From Heliopora coerulea (Eukaryota; Cnidaria; Anthozoa; Scleralcyonacea; Helioporidae), in contig JASJOG010000197.1 of assembly GCA_030142905.1 (NCBI GenBank), forward strand, positions 409,501-473,500: a stretch of 64,000 nucleotides of DNA, given 5' to 3'. The first letter of the stretch is position 1, and each line of letters begins with the position of its first letter. Below the pieces are notes generated by a model. It was not told where the DNA came from. It saw only the letters and a program-made list of their open reading frames with translations, and made no database searches. The position numbers and the translations under genes were made by a program. Shown in pieces: positions 21,609 to 34,320 of this stretch.

Positions 21609-24210
21609 AGTTTCTTACAAATTTTTAGCCATGAATTAATGAGGAAGTAAGCTACGTGTGATCCCCATTAATTTAGCCTGTCGCAACTCCATTTACAATG
21701 GTAACGAATTCCCTCTTTGGGTGGCCTTCTTTATACTCGTGTTGATAAGCGATTTCCGGTTGGGCTATGGTGTAATATCAAAGCATGTTCGATATGAAAC
21801 TAGAGACTAAGTTTTGGGTCATTTAGACTTTGAAAACATTGAAAATTACCTCAGTGCTAAATAAAACAGTACGCATCTTGCACAAGCTCTGATTGGAAGA
21901 GTCTCATTTTCTCCTAGAGTACGGAGACACCAATTAATGTACGGTCTTAAACATAGGTTGAATGCATGGCATCATCTGTCAAGTAATTTAATGTTGGGAG
22001 TCTGTCTTGGAAGTTATTTTACAGATAATGTCATTCGTGTAGAGACAAGGTGACGTCATTTTCGTTTCGTGTTTGACCGCAGAGACCTGGATGACGTCAC
22101 GAAAACTGAATTGGAATTACGTCATTTAAGAAATACTAAATTTTCGTGTTTGAATACTGTGATCCAAACGTGCGGGATATTCCGAGACTTGTAAAAAGTG
22201 TAAAAAAACCACGAGTCGCTAGGCGACAATTTTTAGCTTTTCGAAAGTCCAGCAACATCTCAAGTGTTTGGACCACAGTATACAAACACGGAAATTCACC
22301 TGGTATTTCTTTCATAAAATAAAGGCAGACCGAAAGCAGTTAAATTTATTAACTTCAACCTCCAGTCAGATAAAAACTTTAAAAGATCGAACCCCAGGTC
22401 AAAAATCAGGGGTGGTGCAAGGAATTCCCTGACGCAGGGACTAAACCAACGGGGCAGAACCAAGCCCCTTTTATAATTATCTTATTTGAAGATCGGAAAG
22501 ATCATGTTAATTTTCCCAAGAACAATCACAACAACTGACTAGGAGCGGTTTACTTTTAGATTTGACATGAACAAGAGTCTGTTATCTTTCCTTGGCTGAA
22601 AAAACAAGAGTGTTTTTGGCTATGTGAAAGTCAAGCAACGTACCAAGTGTTCGAATCACAGTATCCATGCACAGATAAACCATAAAGTACTTTTTTACCT
22701 TTTTTTTTCTATTTTTTTTCTTTTAATAAAATAGACTTAACGTGCCTCACAAACTCCGGTACATTTTAAGGAAAAATTTTCCGTGCTGGGATACTCTGGC
22801 CCAAACACGTGTATTCTATTGCAGCACCCATCTAGGATTCAATGCACAGCACAGCGACCCTCAAGCTATTTTCTATTTGTTAATTAGAAGGGACGGCCAG
22901 GTGCAGGTGACAGGATTTATGGTTCGTGGAAAGATAAAAAGATCACGACCTCGCAATGTTGTCGTAGGTGTAATGACTTGATTCAAGTAACACAGTCAAA
23001 TTTAACTTTTCTTATTACAACTAAACGCTTTTTTTCTTCTTTAAGAATGTGTGGATATATAATTGGGAAGCAATCTGGGGGATAAGATTGTTTTATTTTA
23101 ATCCCGATGTAACCGCAAAAGTGAAAGAATTAGATGAGGGAGAATTTTGTCAAAGTTCACTCAATTAAGGGTGTCAAAATTCAACAAGACACGCGTTAAC
23201 TGATCCTTTCCTATGCGTGTTTTACAGACTTTTGGCGCCCCTACTGGAGCGCACTTCGACATCACTGATTTGACCACGAGACCCGCGTCGAAATCGAAGT
23301 CAACTTCAGAGCGGTTCACGGACAAACGAAACCATTATACGACTCATGGAATATGGCTGGTTCGTTCAGCTAAGATTGAGCGATAGTAAAATGATTGACA
23401 TGTATAATCATGTGTTCATTTGAAGGTTTATTTTACATCAACCAAACTTTCTAATCTCGCCAGACAATTAAAGCCTAATTGTCACAATTTATCCTGGGGT
23501 TAGATGTGCAGAATCGAACTTATTTTTGCATTTTTTTTTCGAATTATGGTTTTTTTCTCAGCTCAATTTAGTCCATGTTGAGTACCGTGACAAAGTCGAA
23601 ATCCTTGCTACGTGAGAGTTCCTCGTGCTTTATCTGAAATACGATCCTTCTAACGGTCGTGTTACGTTAGACTAAATACGCCTAGTTACACTCCAAAAAT
23701 GTTTAACATTCATTCACTTTAAGTTAACCTTTAGAATTGCTTAGGGTTTCATAATTTCAGAGTTGGTAATGGGATCAAGACTGCAGTTCCTAATGTGATT
23801 GGGGAGTTAAGTACTTTATCAAACTAATTTACATGTGCACATTTGACTTGAGGCGAAAATGCGTACTTTTTACGAGTTGCCTTGGTTACACTGATAAAGA
23901 ACGAGACAGTTGCTGCAAGGTCAAAATAAAGAAAAATCTTGGCATAACAAAATTCCACCCTGTTGGTATTTTAAGGCACTCTTATAAGAAATCCTTGATT
24001 TCGATAAAATACTTATCTACAGCTGTAAGCTCGATAGGTTTTTCAAGTTTTCCTTCAAGAAAATCGAAGTGGCAAATTTGAACCACCGAGTGAAGCCCTC
24101 TGCTCGCTTTAGCAAAGATCGATTTATTTTCACGATCATTATGGAGTATCATCGTCACACTTTTTTCCACTAATATCAATATTCTCTGGTTCATTGAGCT
24201 TATATATATA
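21609..24210. other. Unassigned DNA with minor repeats
   Basis: No gene supported across 2.6 kb. A block near 22020-22110 (GTGACGTCATTTTCGT, GATGACGTCACGAAAACT) recurs in diverged form near 25280-25335, so it is probably part of another interspersed repeat. Short open frames show no motif. Confidence 0.4.
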
Positions 24211-25195
24211 CAGTCGACTCCCGATAACTCGAACCTTCAAGGGAAATTGAAAAAGGTTCGAGTTATCGGGAGTTCGAGTTATCGGGAGCTGAGAACAAAC
24301 TTCCGGAAATAAGGAAAAAATGGTGTTTACTATTTTTCTATTCATACAGAGCACATTTTAATCAATCTTAATTACAGTATAGAGAAGTCGAGTGAAATTG
24401 GAGCAATATATTTGTTAATCATTACTGTATAAATTAGAACGTAACGTGAAACAAAAAAAAGCAAATTCAACCTGGATTCCTTTATCAAAGGATATCATGT
24501 CTACCACGAAGTCTGGTCCCCAGAGCTTCACGAGGAGCTAAACGCTGTACCAGAGCCAAACAGTTTTGTCGACAAGTACGCGGTTTGTGTGCCACGTAAT
24601 TGCGAAATTATAGGACATTTAATGAAAGGTAAATCAGGACGTTTTGCGAAGGCAATTTTCTATTTTTTGCGGGGCGATCAGAAGAACAAATGTACGGTGG
24701 TGGTGACCATCAAGGCAGTTAACCTTGGAGATGGGGAAGGAATGCAAGTGCAATGCACACTGCACTTCAAGGGACACAAGAAACTCATTGACATTTCGAA
24801 GAAGGAGTTAAGGAGTAAGGCTCTATGAACATACAGTGCACTGTACTTAAGTGTATTCTAAATCAGAGAAACCTGAACTGGACTGACATGTTTGGTGTAG
24901 TATAAAAAGACTTCATAACAAATTCAATGTTTAAAAGTATGATACACTGTTTTGTTTGTTTTGTCAAGTATTGACAGACATGGTTCGAGTTATCGAGGGT
25001 AAAATTATATAGAAAAGGACCTTAAGGGAAACAAAAATTGCTTCGAGTTAGCGGGAGGTTCGAGTTATCGAGGGTTCGAGTTACCCAGGGTAAAATTACT
25101 GTAAATGTTTTTCAAAAATCAAGGGGAAATCAATTTTGGTTCGAGTTAGCGAGAGGTTCGAGTTAGCGAGGGTTCGAGTTACCGGGAGTCGACTG
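24211..25195. mobile_element. Pogo/Tigger-type non-autonomous DNA transposon
   Basis: A 985-bp element with terminal inverted repeats. The left end reads CAGTCGACTCCCGATAACTC and the right end, read inwards, CAGTCGACTCCCGGTAACTC. It is set in TATATA on both sides, consistent with TA target duplication. Subterminal repeats of GGTTCGAGTTATCGGG and GGTTCGAGTTAGCGAG are clustered at both ends. No transposase is present; instead it carries the HIRAN-like frame at 24445-24828. Confidence 0.82.
24445..24828 (+). CDS. HIRAN-like domain frame inside the pogo-type element
   Basis: An open frame from the TAA at 24442 to the TGA at 24826-24828. The conserved-looking part begins before any ATG (GYHVYHEVWSPELHEELNA near 24490) and continues through EPNSFVDKYAVCVPRNCEII and IGHLMKGKSGRFAKAIFYFL to QVQCTLHFKG. 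The pattern of an EP-N-x4-D-x-YAV core followed by a hydrophobic IGH and a helical stretch resembles HIRAN domains, which bind DNA 3' ends in HLTF/Rad5-type proteins. No intron or ATG joins it to a larger protein here, so it could be an exon captured by the transposon or a transposon-encoded cargo protein. The assignment is from pattern only. Confidence 0.5.
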   Translation, partial: RETKKSKFNLDSFIKGYHVYHEVWSPELHEELNAVPEPNSFVDKYAVCVPRNCEIIGHLMKGKSGRFAKAIFYFLRGDQKNKCTVVVTIKAVNLGDGEGMQVQCTLHFKGHKKLIDISKKELRSKAL

Positions 25196-25464
25196 TATAT
25201 ATTTATAAAATTACACGCGTCCTACGCACGCCCTGATTGGACGAGCCTCATTATCTCTCAGAGTTTGGAGACACGGTGGACGTCATTTTCATTTTGTATT
25301 GGAGTACAGAGACATGAATGACGTCACGAAAACTCGAGAAAACCTTGGTTATTTTGTAAAACAAATTGAAAATAGCTTTTGTGTCTGTACTGTGATAGAA
25401 ACATGAATAGCGCCATTTCGATCTGCATTATTAGATAATGGCTAACCTGAAAGATTACCTGAAA

Positions 25465-26340
25465 GAGTTAATGGCTACCCGGAAAGAATGCTTGATAGAG
25501 CTTTTAACCAAGGCGAAAATGACAAACCAATTGGACCCGCCAAATGTCCAGTCTATTCAAAACTTCATGGATAGGACAAATTTTCGATACTTTTGGACAG
25601 TGGTTCAAGTTAATCACTGAGCAAACATTTTTTTTTCGCTAGATTCGTTGGAATTTTGTCGACGAAAACTATCCTCCCACCCACTCACAAAGAGTCTCTA
25701 CCTGCTTCTTCGTCAAGCTGTGTTGTTTACGAATTTAAATGCGAATGTAAAATGAGAAATAAAACTCAGCCATCACGTCAACAACCAGAACGACAATGCC
25801 GTTCCAGTCAATTTATCAGTTGTGATTCAGCTGTTGGCAAACACCTGGCTTCTGTCTAACAAGTCTTGCGCCGAAACCTCTTCAGACGATAATTTTAGAA
25901 TACTTTACAAATGTCGTTCCGCTTTTCAATTGAAAGTGATGTAAGCCATATACATAAAACTTAATGATCCGGATGTGTGCCGGCAAAAGGAATTTGCTTT
26001 CCAACTAGTACTATTTTGACCCTCCCGTATACCGTTGGGTCGACGTCATTTTCTTGAGGCTATATAAGCAGGTGATTTGTTTCTTTAGTCAGCAGACGTA
26101 TTGCACTTGATAAGTGGTCTGCCGAAATGCATCGTGCTCCTTCTCAATTCTTCAGGTCTACTCTTTACGTAGTATTTTACCTCTTTAAGTTTCATGCAGT
26201 TCTTTTAAGAACTAAACGGTCCAACAGTCTTTGGTAACTGTGTATACCTCTTTAGTGTGTTTATTTTATGTTCATTTTCTCTCACTTTATCTTAAATTAC
26301 CAATCACCATGGTATCAACATATTTGAAAACCGTGTTTAA
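25465..26340 (+). mobile_element. Penelope-like element, 3' fragment with terminal repeat
   Basis: Closely matches 58265-59390 of the larger Penelope-like copy. It includes the coding tail (RNKTQPSRQQPERQCRSSQF at about 25753-25812), then the terminal-repeat sequence from CAGACGATAATTTTAGAAT at 25882 to about 26340, in the same orientation as the right-hand repeat there. Compared with that copy, the GIY-YIG core between EFKCECK and RNKTQ is deleted. Stops break the frame after 25617. Confidence 0.8.
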
Positions 26341-26366
26341 ATATACATATATATATATATATACAC

Positions 26367-26410
26367 TATGTATGTATGTATGTATGTATGTATGTATGTA
26401 TGTATGTATA
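26367..26410. repeat. (TATG)n microsatellite
   Basis: Eleven or so TATG units directly after a (TA)n run at 26343-26362. It marks the end of the Penelope fragment. Confidence 0.95.
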
Positions 26411-26469
26411 TTTGTATACCTTTCGAGCTCAGTTCTATTTCGGAATAATCCTCAGGGTATTATTAAATG

Positions 26470-26830
26470 GAAACTTCACAATTAACCTACACTGCCGAAG
26501 TCAACTGAAAAATGTTGACTCGAGCGGGATTTAAACTCGCACCTTCGGGGCACCGGTCCGCCGCTCTACCTGTTGAGCTATCGAGTCCACAGGGATTAGT
26601 GGCGTGTTTTTATCCAATTTAAGTGCACGAGATATTCTCACGACCACTTAACGCTTATCCATGAAGATGGATGTGCAGTGTTTCAATTCTATTTCAGAAT
26701 CATCCTCAAGGTATTATGAAACGATAACTTCACAATTAACCTACACTGCTGAAGTCAACTGAAAAATGTTGACTTGAGTGGGATTTCAACTCGCACCTTC
26801 GGGATACCGGTCCGAAGTGGTATTTCTTGA
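26470..26830 (-). repeat. Two tandem tRNA-derived SINE units, family 2
   Basis: The body AACCTACACTGC-GAAGTCAACTGAAAA, followed by minus-strand B box and A box blocks (GGGATTTAAACTCGCACC, GCTCTACCTGTTGAGCTATC), occurs at 26484-26590, and the first half recurs at 26737-26820. The units are the reverse orientation of 19360-19480. They are SINE-like rather than tRNA because the stems are not closed. Confidence 0.65.
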
Positions 26831-26890
26831 GCAAGTCTCCAAGACGAGTTGTATTTGCTTATGCGTACAGAACCGTACACATTGAACCCC

Positions 26891-27202
26891 GGTCAAACGC
26901 TTTCAATATTTCGTTCAACACCTTTTAACATTGTTGAACGATGTTGAAAGGTATTGAAATTAGCCAAGGTGGCCAGAAATAAGCAACATCATCATATTCA
27001 ACCATTGGCAATATCAATATCAATGTTACGCGCGTAGAACACATGTTGAGCAAAACCTTGAGCACGTTCAAATTTCTTTCAACGTCATTAAACATCCTTC
27101 AAAGACGTTCAGCATCATTGAACTTGGGTGTCCATATAAGCTTAAGATGTTATATGCAACAATGTTGAACAATGTAGAATGAAATGTTGAATGCGTTTGA
27201 CC
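26891..27202. mobile_element. MITE with GGTCAAACGC termini
   Basis: About 312 bp with ends GGTCAAACGCTTTCAATATT and, read inwards from 27202, GGTCAAACGCATTCAACATT. The interior is packed with variants of TTGAACGATGTTGAA in both orientations. There is no coding capacity and the target duplication was not resolved. Confidence 0.65.
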
Positions 27203-29180
27203 ATGCACGGCTTTAAATTCGCCATATGAAAGGCCCCATTTACGAACATTCTTAAATATGCTGCCCTCAGTCGACAGATACGTAATAACCACGCATAAAA
27301 TACCCAGGGAGTTAACATTCACGCTCAATCTATCGAAAATAAACCGAGTAAACTCTTTCAATTCAGCTAATATTATTCTTCTTTTGAAAGTAAGTTCCAA
27401 ATAATAAAGAACTCTGCTCAAATTAAAACACTCAGAAACTTCATACCTGTTCAATGAGCAAACTCCTCTACAGACTGCACAACTTCAGTGAGCGGGAAAG
27501 AACTGATCTTGAATAGTCGCGCGCGATAAGAAGTGCTATATAAGAATTGAGTGTGTGTGTGTTTTTTATGCTTTATCTAAAATATGGCATGTCCTGTCGG
27601 AAGGAATCGAAAGGAGACACAAAGCACTTCATATTGTTTGTTTACGATCTGATCTTGTCTTTTGTTGGCGACGACCACACCCAACAACTGACAGCAAGGG
27701 CGACAGAATTTTACCATAACTGGAATGAACTGGCTAAAATTTGGACTGACGATTACGTGTAACATTTCTATGATTTATGAACATAATTAATAGTGTATGA
27801 TTTTGGAGATTATCCACTCGAACCATGCTGAACGCTAAATCCCCGTACACACGTCCAGGTTGTCCTGGACAAGAGACCTGGCTCAAAAAGATGCTCATAC
27901 CAGCTTCTGAAAAAGGTGACTTGTCAAGGAGAACTTACCAATTTGTGTCGTACACACGAGTATGTTAAACTTGTCAAGGAAAACAAGTGACTTAAAATTG
28001 ACATTGGTCTTTTAAGCGGCATTTATTTAACTTTTGGTCAAAATAAATATACCGTACTAGCTGAAAGTGAAGTGGCTTGTTATGGTAATGATCCTCAGGG
28101 CGGCCAAAGAAAATATTGCTGGAAAGAAAAGTAGTTAAGTGACGATGAAAACGCCATGGTCTATTTTTTTTTGTGCAGTCAATAGAGTAACAACAGGGTG
28201 AAAAGGATGAGTGAAGGCCCTGGTCCCCATTAGTATTTTATGTCATTAACATCATGATGTCATGACGGCATGAATTTGCTCGAATAAAGTTTCAAAGTTT
28301 TTACAGTTTGTAGCAAGATCGAACTGTCACATTAAGGCAAAAGTTTGGCCCACCGTCTCTTCAGTAATTGATCTACGTATGGATGAGAGATCTACCAAAG
28401 AATGAGAATGAACGCACGTGAGAATTTTCACTGGAAGTCCCCTGAACATTACCGATAAAATTCTGTACATTAATTCGATTTCTTGTGTTCTAATGCTGCA
28501 CTGAGCGGCTTCAGTATTCCGCAAATAAGTAGTCAGTGCTAACATAACTTTTTGAACTGAATAATATCAGGCAATTCATGCGTCATTTTAAGAATAAGAG
28601 TGAATAGCAATCACTTTTGCAGTAGCGAACTGGCCATATGGAGCACATATGGAGTATTCCCGGTGGGCCTGTCGATCTGAGGACCGCTGGGCCATTTTCA
28701 TAACATTTTACATCCTTCAGTTTTCTTAAAAATCACCCCTCAGAATGCAGAAAATAGCATTTCTGAGACTCTAAATTTCAAAATTTTTTCCGGGGGAGCA
28801 CTCCCCCAAACCTTTCTAAACGAACTTCTCCTTTTCCCAAAATATTGATGATGGGACACTCACACAACACTTCCCCGTAAACGTTTCGAGCCCAGTCCGC
28901 CCCTGCGCTTTTGTAATTTTTAAAAACACACCAGAAGTGCTTTGCTTGATTTTAAACACGACTTTACCTAATACCTTCAAATTACCACCCATACGTCTTC
29001 CGTATCGTTGGTATCGACCTGGATAGGGCAGGGACCACCAAGTAATCCATCCCAAGGATCCCCACTTGCCTAGTTGCGTCACTACTTTATAGTCACATAT
29101 GTTTTTGGAAATAACCTACGCACTTAAGTCGAGATACTTTAAAATATTAATCCTAATCACACTCTGGAGATGTTTTATGG
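27203..29180. other. Unassigned DNA
   Basis: No supported gene. A 72-residue minus-strand frame at 28545-28327 and a 71-residue plus-strand frame at 27547-27762 show no motif or convincing splice sites. A short inverted block, GTACACACG...GTACACACGAG, lies at 27845-27960. Confidence 0.35.
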
Positions 29181-29468
29181 TCGAACCTCCATTAAGCGGC
29201 ATCCCTCGGGGAATGACAATGTGGCCGCTTAATAGAGGGATGCCAAGAGTCGAACATGGGTGTGTCGGAAATCGGTAATTTTAATCAATTTACAAGTCAT
29301 TAACAAGAACAGACGGTAGCTTTTACTATATAAAACAACTAACAACAAATCATTTGTAAGTTGAGAAAACCACACGAAACAAAAATCAACGTTCGATTTA
29401 TGAATAATTATATCGTCAGCTAGGCTGGCTTAAAATAGTCTCGAATCTGCATTTGTCGTCGCGGTGCA

Positions 29469-30065
29469 TTGAGTTTTAAAGTGCAAAGCAAGTCGTTCGT
29501 CCTCGAAATTGGCGACGCAAGTTCTTCGTACCTGTCGTACAACGCAAATCGGCGCAGTTCCTCAGCATGTCCAATAGCCTCCGTCAATGACTTGATTTTC
29601 GATTCTTTAAAACCCTGGCCATATTCATCATCACTTCATATTCATCATGAATATTTAGACACATGGCAACCAAACATCGGTGATGAACATCGTTTAATGA
29701 GAGAACCAAATAATAAAGTGGACTTGAATGCTGTGGCAGTTGTTTCTAAATACTCGCGCAAAAAGGTCGTGCATCGTAAATCAGCTCAAAATGTAAAGCA
29801 CCTTGAGCAGATGTCTTGGAAAGTGTGTTTGCATCAGAATGAAATGAGTGCGGATCTTCAAGTCGATGGACATGTCACATGTGCCGAAACTAATGGCAAT
29901 TTGGCTCACAAAGTTTCTAAAACGAACAACCAACTCCGGAAAAGCAGTAATCAAGGGCAAACGAGTCAACAGAGGTGGTTTATATGGTTTGGAAGTTCCT
30001 TGTTAATATCATTTCATAGGAGATGCTTTTTCGATAAGTTGGCTGAAACAAAAACTACAGAATGA
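29469..30065 (+). CDS. Frame with a HIRAN-like segment, unassigned
   Basis: A 198-residue open frame. Residues around 55-95 read YLDTWQPNIGDEHRLMREPN followed by KVDLNAVAVV, which parallels the EP-N-x4-D-x-YAV core of the frame at 24445-24828. The rest, rich in Q, S and N, is unrecognised. About 290 bp upstream, TCGAACCTCCATTAAGCGGC (29181-29200) and GTGGCCGCTTAATAGAGGG (29221-29239) look like the terminal and subterminal repeats of another pogo-type transposon, but no matching right end was found. Either a transposon cargo frame or a chance extension. Confidence 0.4.
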   Translation: MSFKVQSKSFVLEIGDASSSYLSYNANRRSSSACPIASVNDLIFDSLKPWPYSSSLHIHHEYLDTWQPNIGDEHRLMREPNNKVDLNAVAVVSKYSRKKVVHRKSAQNVKHLEQMSWKVCLHQNEMSADLQVDGHVTCAETNGNLAHKVSKTNNQLRKSSNQGQTSQQRWFIWFGSSLLISFHRRCFFDKLAETKTTE

Positions 30066-30127
30066 GGGATATAATGTTAGCTAAAGTAGAACGGAAACAC
30101 TAATATTTAACAATTGTGCGTAATGCA

Positions 30128-30508
30128 AAGTCTAACAAAGTCTAACAAAGTCTAACACAGCCTAACAATGCCCAACAAAGCCTAATAAAACTTAAACAAA
30201 GCTTAACCAAATCCCAACCAAAACCTAAGCAAAGGCTAACCAAGGCCTAACAAAGTCTAATAAAGTCTAACATAGTCTAGTAAAGTCTAACAAAGTCTAA
30301 CAAAGCCTAACAAAGCTTAACAAAACCTAACAAAGCCTAACAAAGCCTAACAAAGTTTAAACAAAGCTTAGCCAAAGCCTAACAAAGTCTAACAAATCCT
30401 AACAAAGCTTAACAAAGTCTAACAAAGTCTAACAAAGCTTAACAAATGCTAACAAAACCTAAAAAAGTCTAACAAAGTCTAACAAAGTCTAACAAAGCCT
30501 ACTAATCC
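30128..30508. repeat. 10-bp satellite (AAAGYCTAAC)n
   Basis: About 38 units of AAAGTCTAAC, AAAGCCTAAC and close variants. The array resumes at about 32075-32200 after the LINE fragment and flanking repeats. Both arrays are followed by the same sequence, beginning CAATCTTATACAAAC. Confidence 0.95.
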
Positions 30509-30599
30509 AATCTTATACAAACCTATGACCAAAGATGTAGCCTATAATATTTGCTTACAATCACTTCCAAACCTTTATCTACACTTATCAAGACATACA

Positions 30600-31700
30600 T
30601 GAAAAACAACGAACTTCTTATGATAACGAAATTTCGGATGCTCTTCCAATTACTGTCGGCGTGCCTCAAGGTAGCATCTTGGGTCCACTATTATTTATCA
30701 TTTATATCGATGACTTGCCAACTACGGTTACAAATTCCGAAATGCTACTTTATGTTGATGATGCGGTAATTTACTGTTATAACTCAAATCTCCAAGAATT
30801 GGAAAAAGAATTGAATGATGATCTTTTAACTGTTGCCATGTGGTTGAACGATAACAGTTTAACCCTAAATCTTGAAAAAACTGAATGTATGTTAATTGGC
30901 AGCAGTCGCAAGCTTGGAAATATAAGGACGTTGTCTGTATCTATTTTTAATCATAAAATTAGTAATGTAAATAGTTTTATATATTTAGGGGTGTTTTTAT
31001 CCAATGATCTTACATGGTCAAATCATATAGATTACTTAACGTCCAAAATTAATCAAAGGCTAGGGCTTTTAAGAAGAATCAAGCACATGTTACCCTTTAA
31101 AGCGCGAGGTTTTATTTTATAATGGTTTAGTTCTCCCTTTGTTTGATTATGTGGATATTGTATGGGGAGATATAAACAATACCACACTAATGAATAACTT
31201 GCAGATATTACAAAATAAGGCTGCTAAGATTATTCTGGATAGACCATTATATTCATCCACCTCTGAAGCACTTGATTCGTTAAAATGGATTACATTAGAA
31301 CAAAGAAGATTTTACCATAGATGTCTATTTATATATAAATGTGTAAATGGTTACATACATCACTCTATGGATTTATTAACATTACGAGACGTGCATGGTT
31401 ACAACACGAGAAATAAAGATAAGGTGAGATTACCCCATGTTACACGTAATTGGGGTAAGCAGAGAATGTGCTATCAAGCAGTGGACAACTGGAACAGTCT
31501 CGATATAGATATTAGAACTACGACAAATATTAAACTTTTTAAATTTAAGATGCTGAATATTTTACAGCACTCTTAGTTTTTAGCTTCTATTTATTTTTAT
31601 TTCTTTTTCAATTTTATATACTTAGATTTGTATGTGTTTTGTAATATATTAACTCAGGTCCTTTTTGAAAATCATTTATTATGAAAAAGCTTCCTGATTA
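30600..31700 (+). pseudogene. 5'-truncated LINE: RT palm to 3' end
   Basis: Begins just before the RT box VPQGSILGPLLFIIYIDDLP (30655-30715), then the catalytic LLYVDDAVIY, the thumb region with SFIYLGVFLSNDLTW, a frameshift near 31120, and the C-terminal region ending at 31576 (YNTRNKDKVRLPHVTRNWGK). A short AT-rich 3' tail ends in TATTATTATTCATTCAT near 31720. The 5' truncation is typical of target-primed insertion. CR1/jockey/Rex style motifs. The sequence is distinct from the LINE at 8-15 kb. Confidence 0.82.
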
Positions 31701-31729
31701 AATATTATTATTCATTCATACGCCTAAGG

Positions 31730-32640
31730 TCTCTCCATAAACAAGCCTCAAATGTTTTTGTTCGAGGGAAAGTGATACCTATCCTGCCAACACACACATA
31801 GACAGATTGAAACATCCAAACCACACAAGTCTGTTCATATAGGAGCCTGAAATGTTTTTGCTGAAGGGAAAGTGATTCCCATCTTACTACCACACACACA
31901 CACACACCTCTAGACAGATCGAAACACCACAACCACGCAAGCCTAAATTGCACGAGAATGGATTTAGACAGCGGACCATTAACTGTAAGGATTTGGGTTT
32001 GGATTTGGGCTGGTGTCCGCCAAGAAATGAAGAAATGACTTCTTATTCTATATTGTCTGCCTATACTTAAGATAACCAAAGCCTAACCAAAGCCCAACCA
32101 AATCCTAACCAAAGCCTAACCAAGGCCTAACCAAAGCCTAACCAAAGCCCAACCAAAGCCCAACCAAAGCCTAACCAAAAGCTAAACAAAGCTTACTAAT
32201 GCAATCTTATACAAACATATGACCAAAGATGTAGTGCATAATATTTGGTTACAATCTTATGCAAGCCTTGTAATGAACAATTATCAAGCCAGAGCAACCA
32301 ACTCCAAGCCTTTAACGTTTTTGCTCAAGGGAAAGCGATACCTATCTTACTACCACACACAGACAGATTGAAACACTCCAACCCCACAACTCTGTCCATA
32401 TAGGAGACTCAAATGCTTTTGCTCGAGGGAAATTGATACCTATCTTACTATCACACACATAGACAGATTGAAATACCGCAACCACACAAGCCTAAATTGC
32501 ACGAGTATGGATTTAGGTAGCAGACCATTAACTGTTACGATTTGGGTTTGGATTTGGGCTGGTGTCTGCCAAGAAATGAAAAGAAATGACTTGTTGCTCC
32601 ATATTGTCTGCCTGTACTTAAGATAACCAAACCCTGCTAA
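31730..32640. repeat. Complex satellite with long-period repetition
   Basis: Blocks recur two to four times. Variants of AAGGGAAAGTGATACCTATC and CACATAGACAGATTGAAAC occur near 31765, 31865, 32325 and 32425, and TTAGACAGCGGACCATTAAC with TTTGGGTTTGGATTTGGGCT near 31965 and 32515. The 10-bp array lies between them at 32075-32200. It seems a higher-order repeat of several hundred bp into which the LINE fragment inserted or alongside which it was amplified. Confidence 0.75.
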
Positions 32641-32679
32641 AGCAATCTAAAGCTATCCAAAGTTATCCAAAGCAGCCAG

Positions 32680-32755
32680 AGCACCCAAACTACCATAAGT
32701 ACCCAAACCATCCAAACCATCCAAACCACCCAAACCATCCAAAGCACCCGAAAAT
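32680..32755. repeat. (CCAAACCATC)n short array
   Basis: Roughly seven degenerate 9-10 bp units of the CCAAACCATC/CCAAACCACC type, next to the tetranucleotide array that follows. Confidence 0.8.
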
Positions 32756-32762
32756 TCAACAC

Positions 32763-34320
32763 TATATACATGTATGTATGTATGTACGTATGTATGTATG
32801 AATAAATGTATGTATGTATGTATGTATGTATTTACGTATGTATGTATTTACGTATGTATGTATTTACGTATGTATGTATTTATGTACATACATAAGTACA
32901 TACTTATGCCTGTTTGTCTGTCTGTATGGACCTAAAGAAATAGAGGCAAACATACACACATACCGACACAAATACACATAAAGACATACAGACATGGACA
33001 TACATACATACAGACATACAGATAGACATACAGGCAGACATACAGACATACATACTAACAGACAGACAGAGATAATATAGACTGGCATAGAGACAGACAT
33101 ACGGAAATACAGACAAACATACAGACATACAGACGGACATACAGACATAGATACACACATACATACATACATACCTACCTACCTACATACATACATACAT
33201 ACAGACAGACAGACAGAAAGCCAGCCAGACAGACAGACATCGAAACAGATATTCAGATATACAGCCTTACAGCTATAAATACATACATAGACAGACAGCC
33301 AAACATACAAAGAGATATACAGACAGACAGACATGGAGACATACATACATACATATATACAGGCAGATGTGCAGACATACAGGCATAAATAAAGAAATAC
33401 AGACATACATATATAGATATACAGACATACAAACATACATACAGATATACATACATAGATACATACATACAGAAATACAGTTATAAAGATATACAGAAAT
33501 AGATAAATACATACATACAGAAAGACAGACACAAAGACAAACATACAGATATACAGAAAGATATACAGAAAGATATAAAGAAAGATATAAAGAAAGATAT
33601 ACAGAAAGATATACAGAAAGATATACAGAAAGATATACAGAAAGATATACAGAAAGATATACAGATATACAGACATACAAATTTACGTACATACAGACAT
33701 ACAGAGATACAGACATACGGTCATAAATAAATACATACGTACATACATACAGTCATACAGACAGATTTACAGACATACAGACAGACATACAAACAGATAT
33801 ACAGAGATACAGACATACACACAGATATACATGCAGACATACAGATATACAAACAAACATACACACAGAAATAGACACAAAGGCGAAGAGACCTTCAGAT
33901 ATAAATACATACAGACAAACTGACATTCAGACAAACAGATATACAGACAGACATACAGATACAGAATGACATACATACAGATATAAAGACATAGAGACAA
34001 ACATACATACATACATGCATACATACAAACGTGCGTACATACAGACATACAGACATAAAGACCTATAGACTTACATACAGACATATTGACAGACATACGG
34101 GGAGACGTACAGACATACAGATATACTTACATACATAAATACAAACAGTCATACAAAAACAGAATGACAAAAGACATACATATAGACAAACAACCATACA
34201 GACATAAACACAGACAAACTGACATAGAGACATACAAACATACAGACGTACAGACGTACAGACATACAGACATACAAACATACGGATATACAGATATAAG
34301 GACACACGGACATTCGGACA
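32763..34320. repeat. 1.5-kb (GTAT)n / (ACAGACAT)n microsatellite
   Basis: Starts as (GTAT)n at 32769-32888, then becomes a long compound array of ACAT and ACAG units, with a regular 12-bp sub-array (AGAAAGATATAC) at 33546-33665. The open frames over it, rich in Y, V, C, M and S, are products of the repeat and not genes. Confidence 0.95.
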
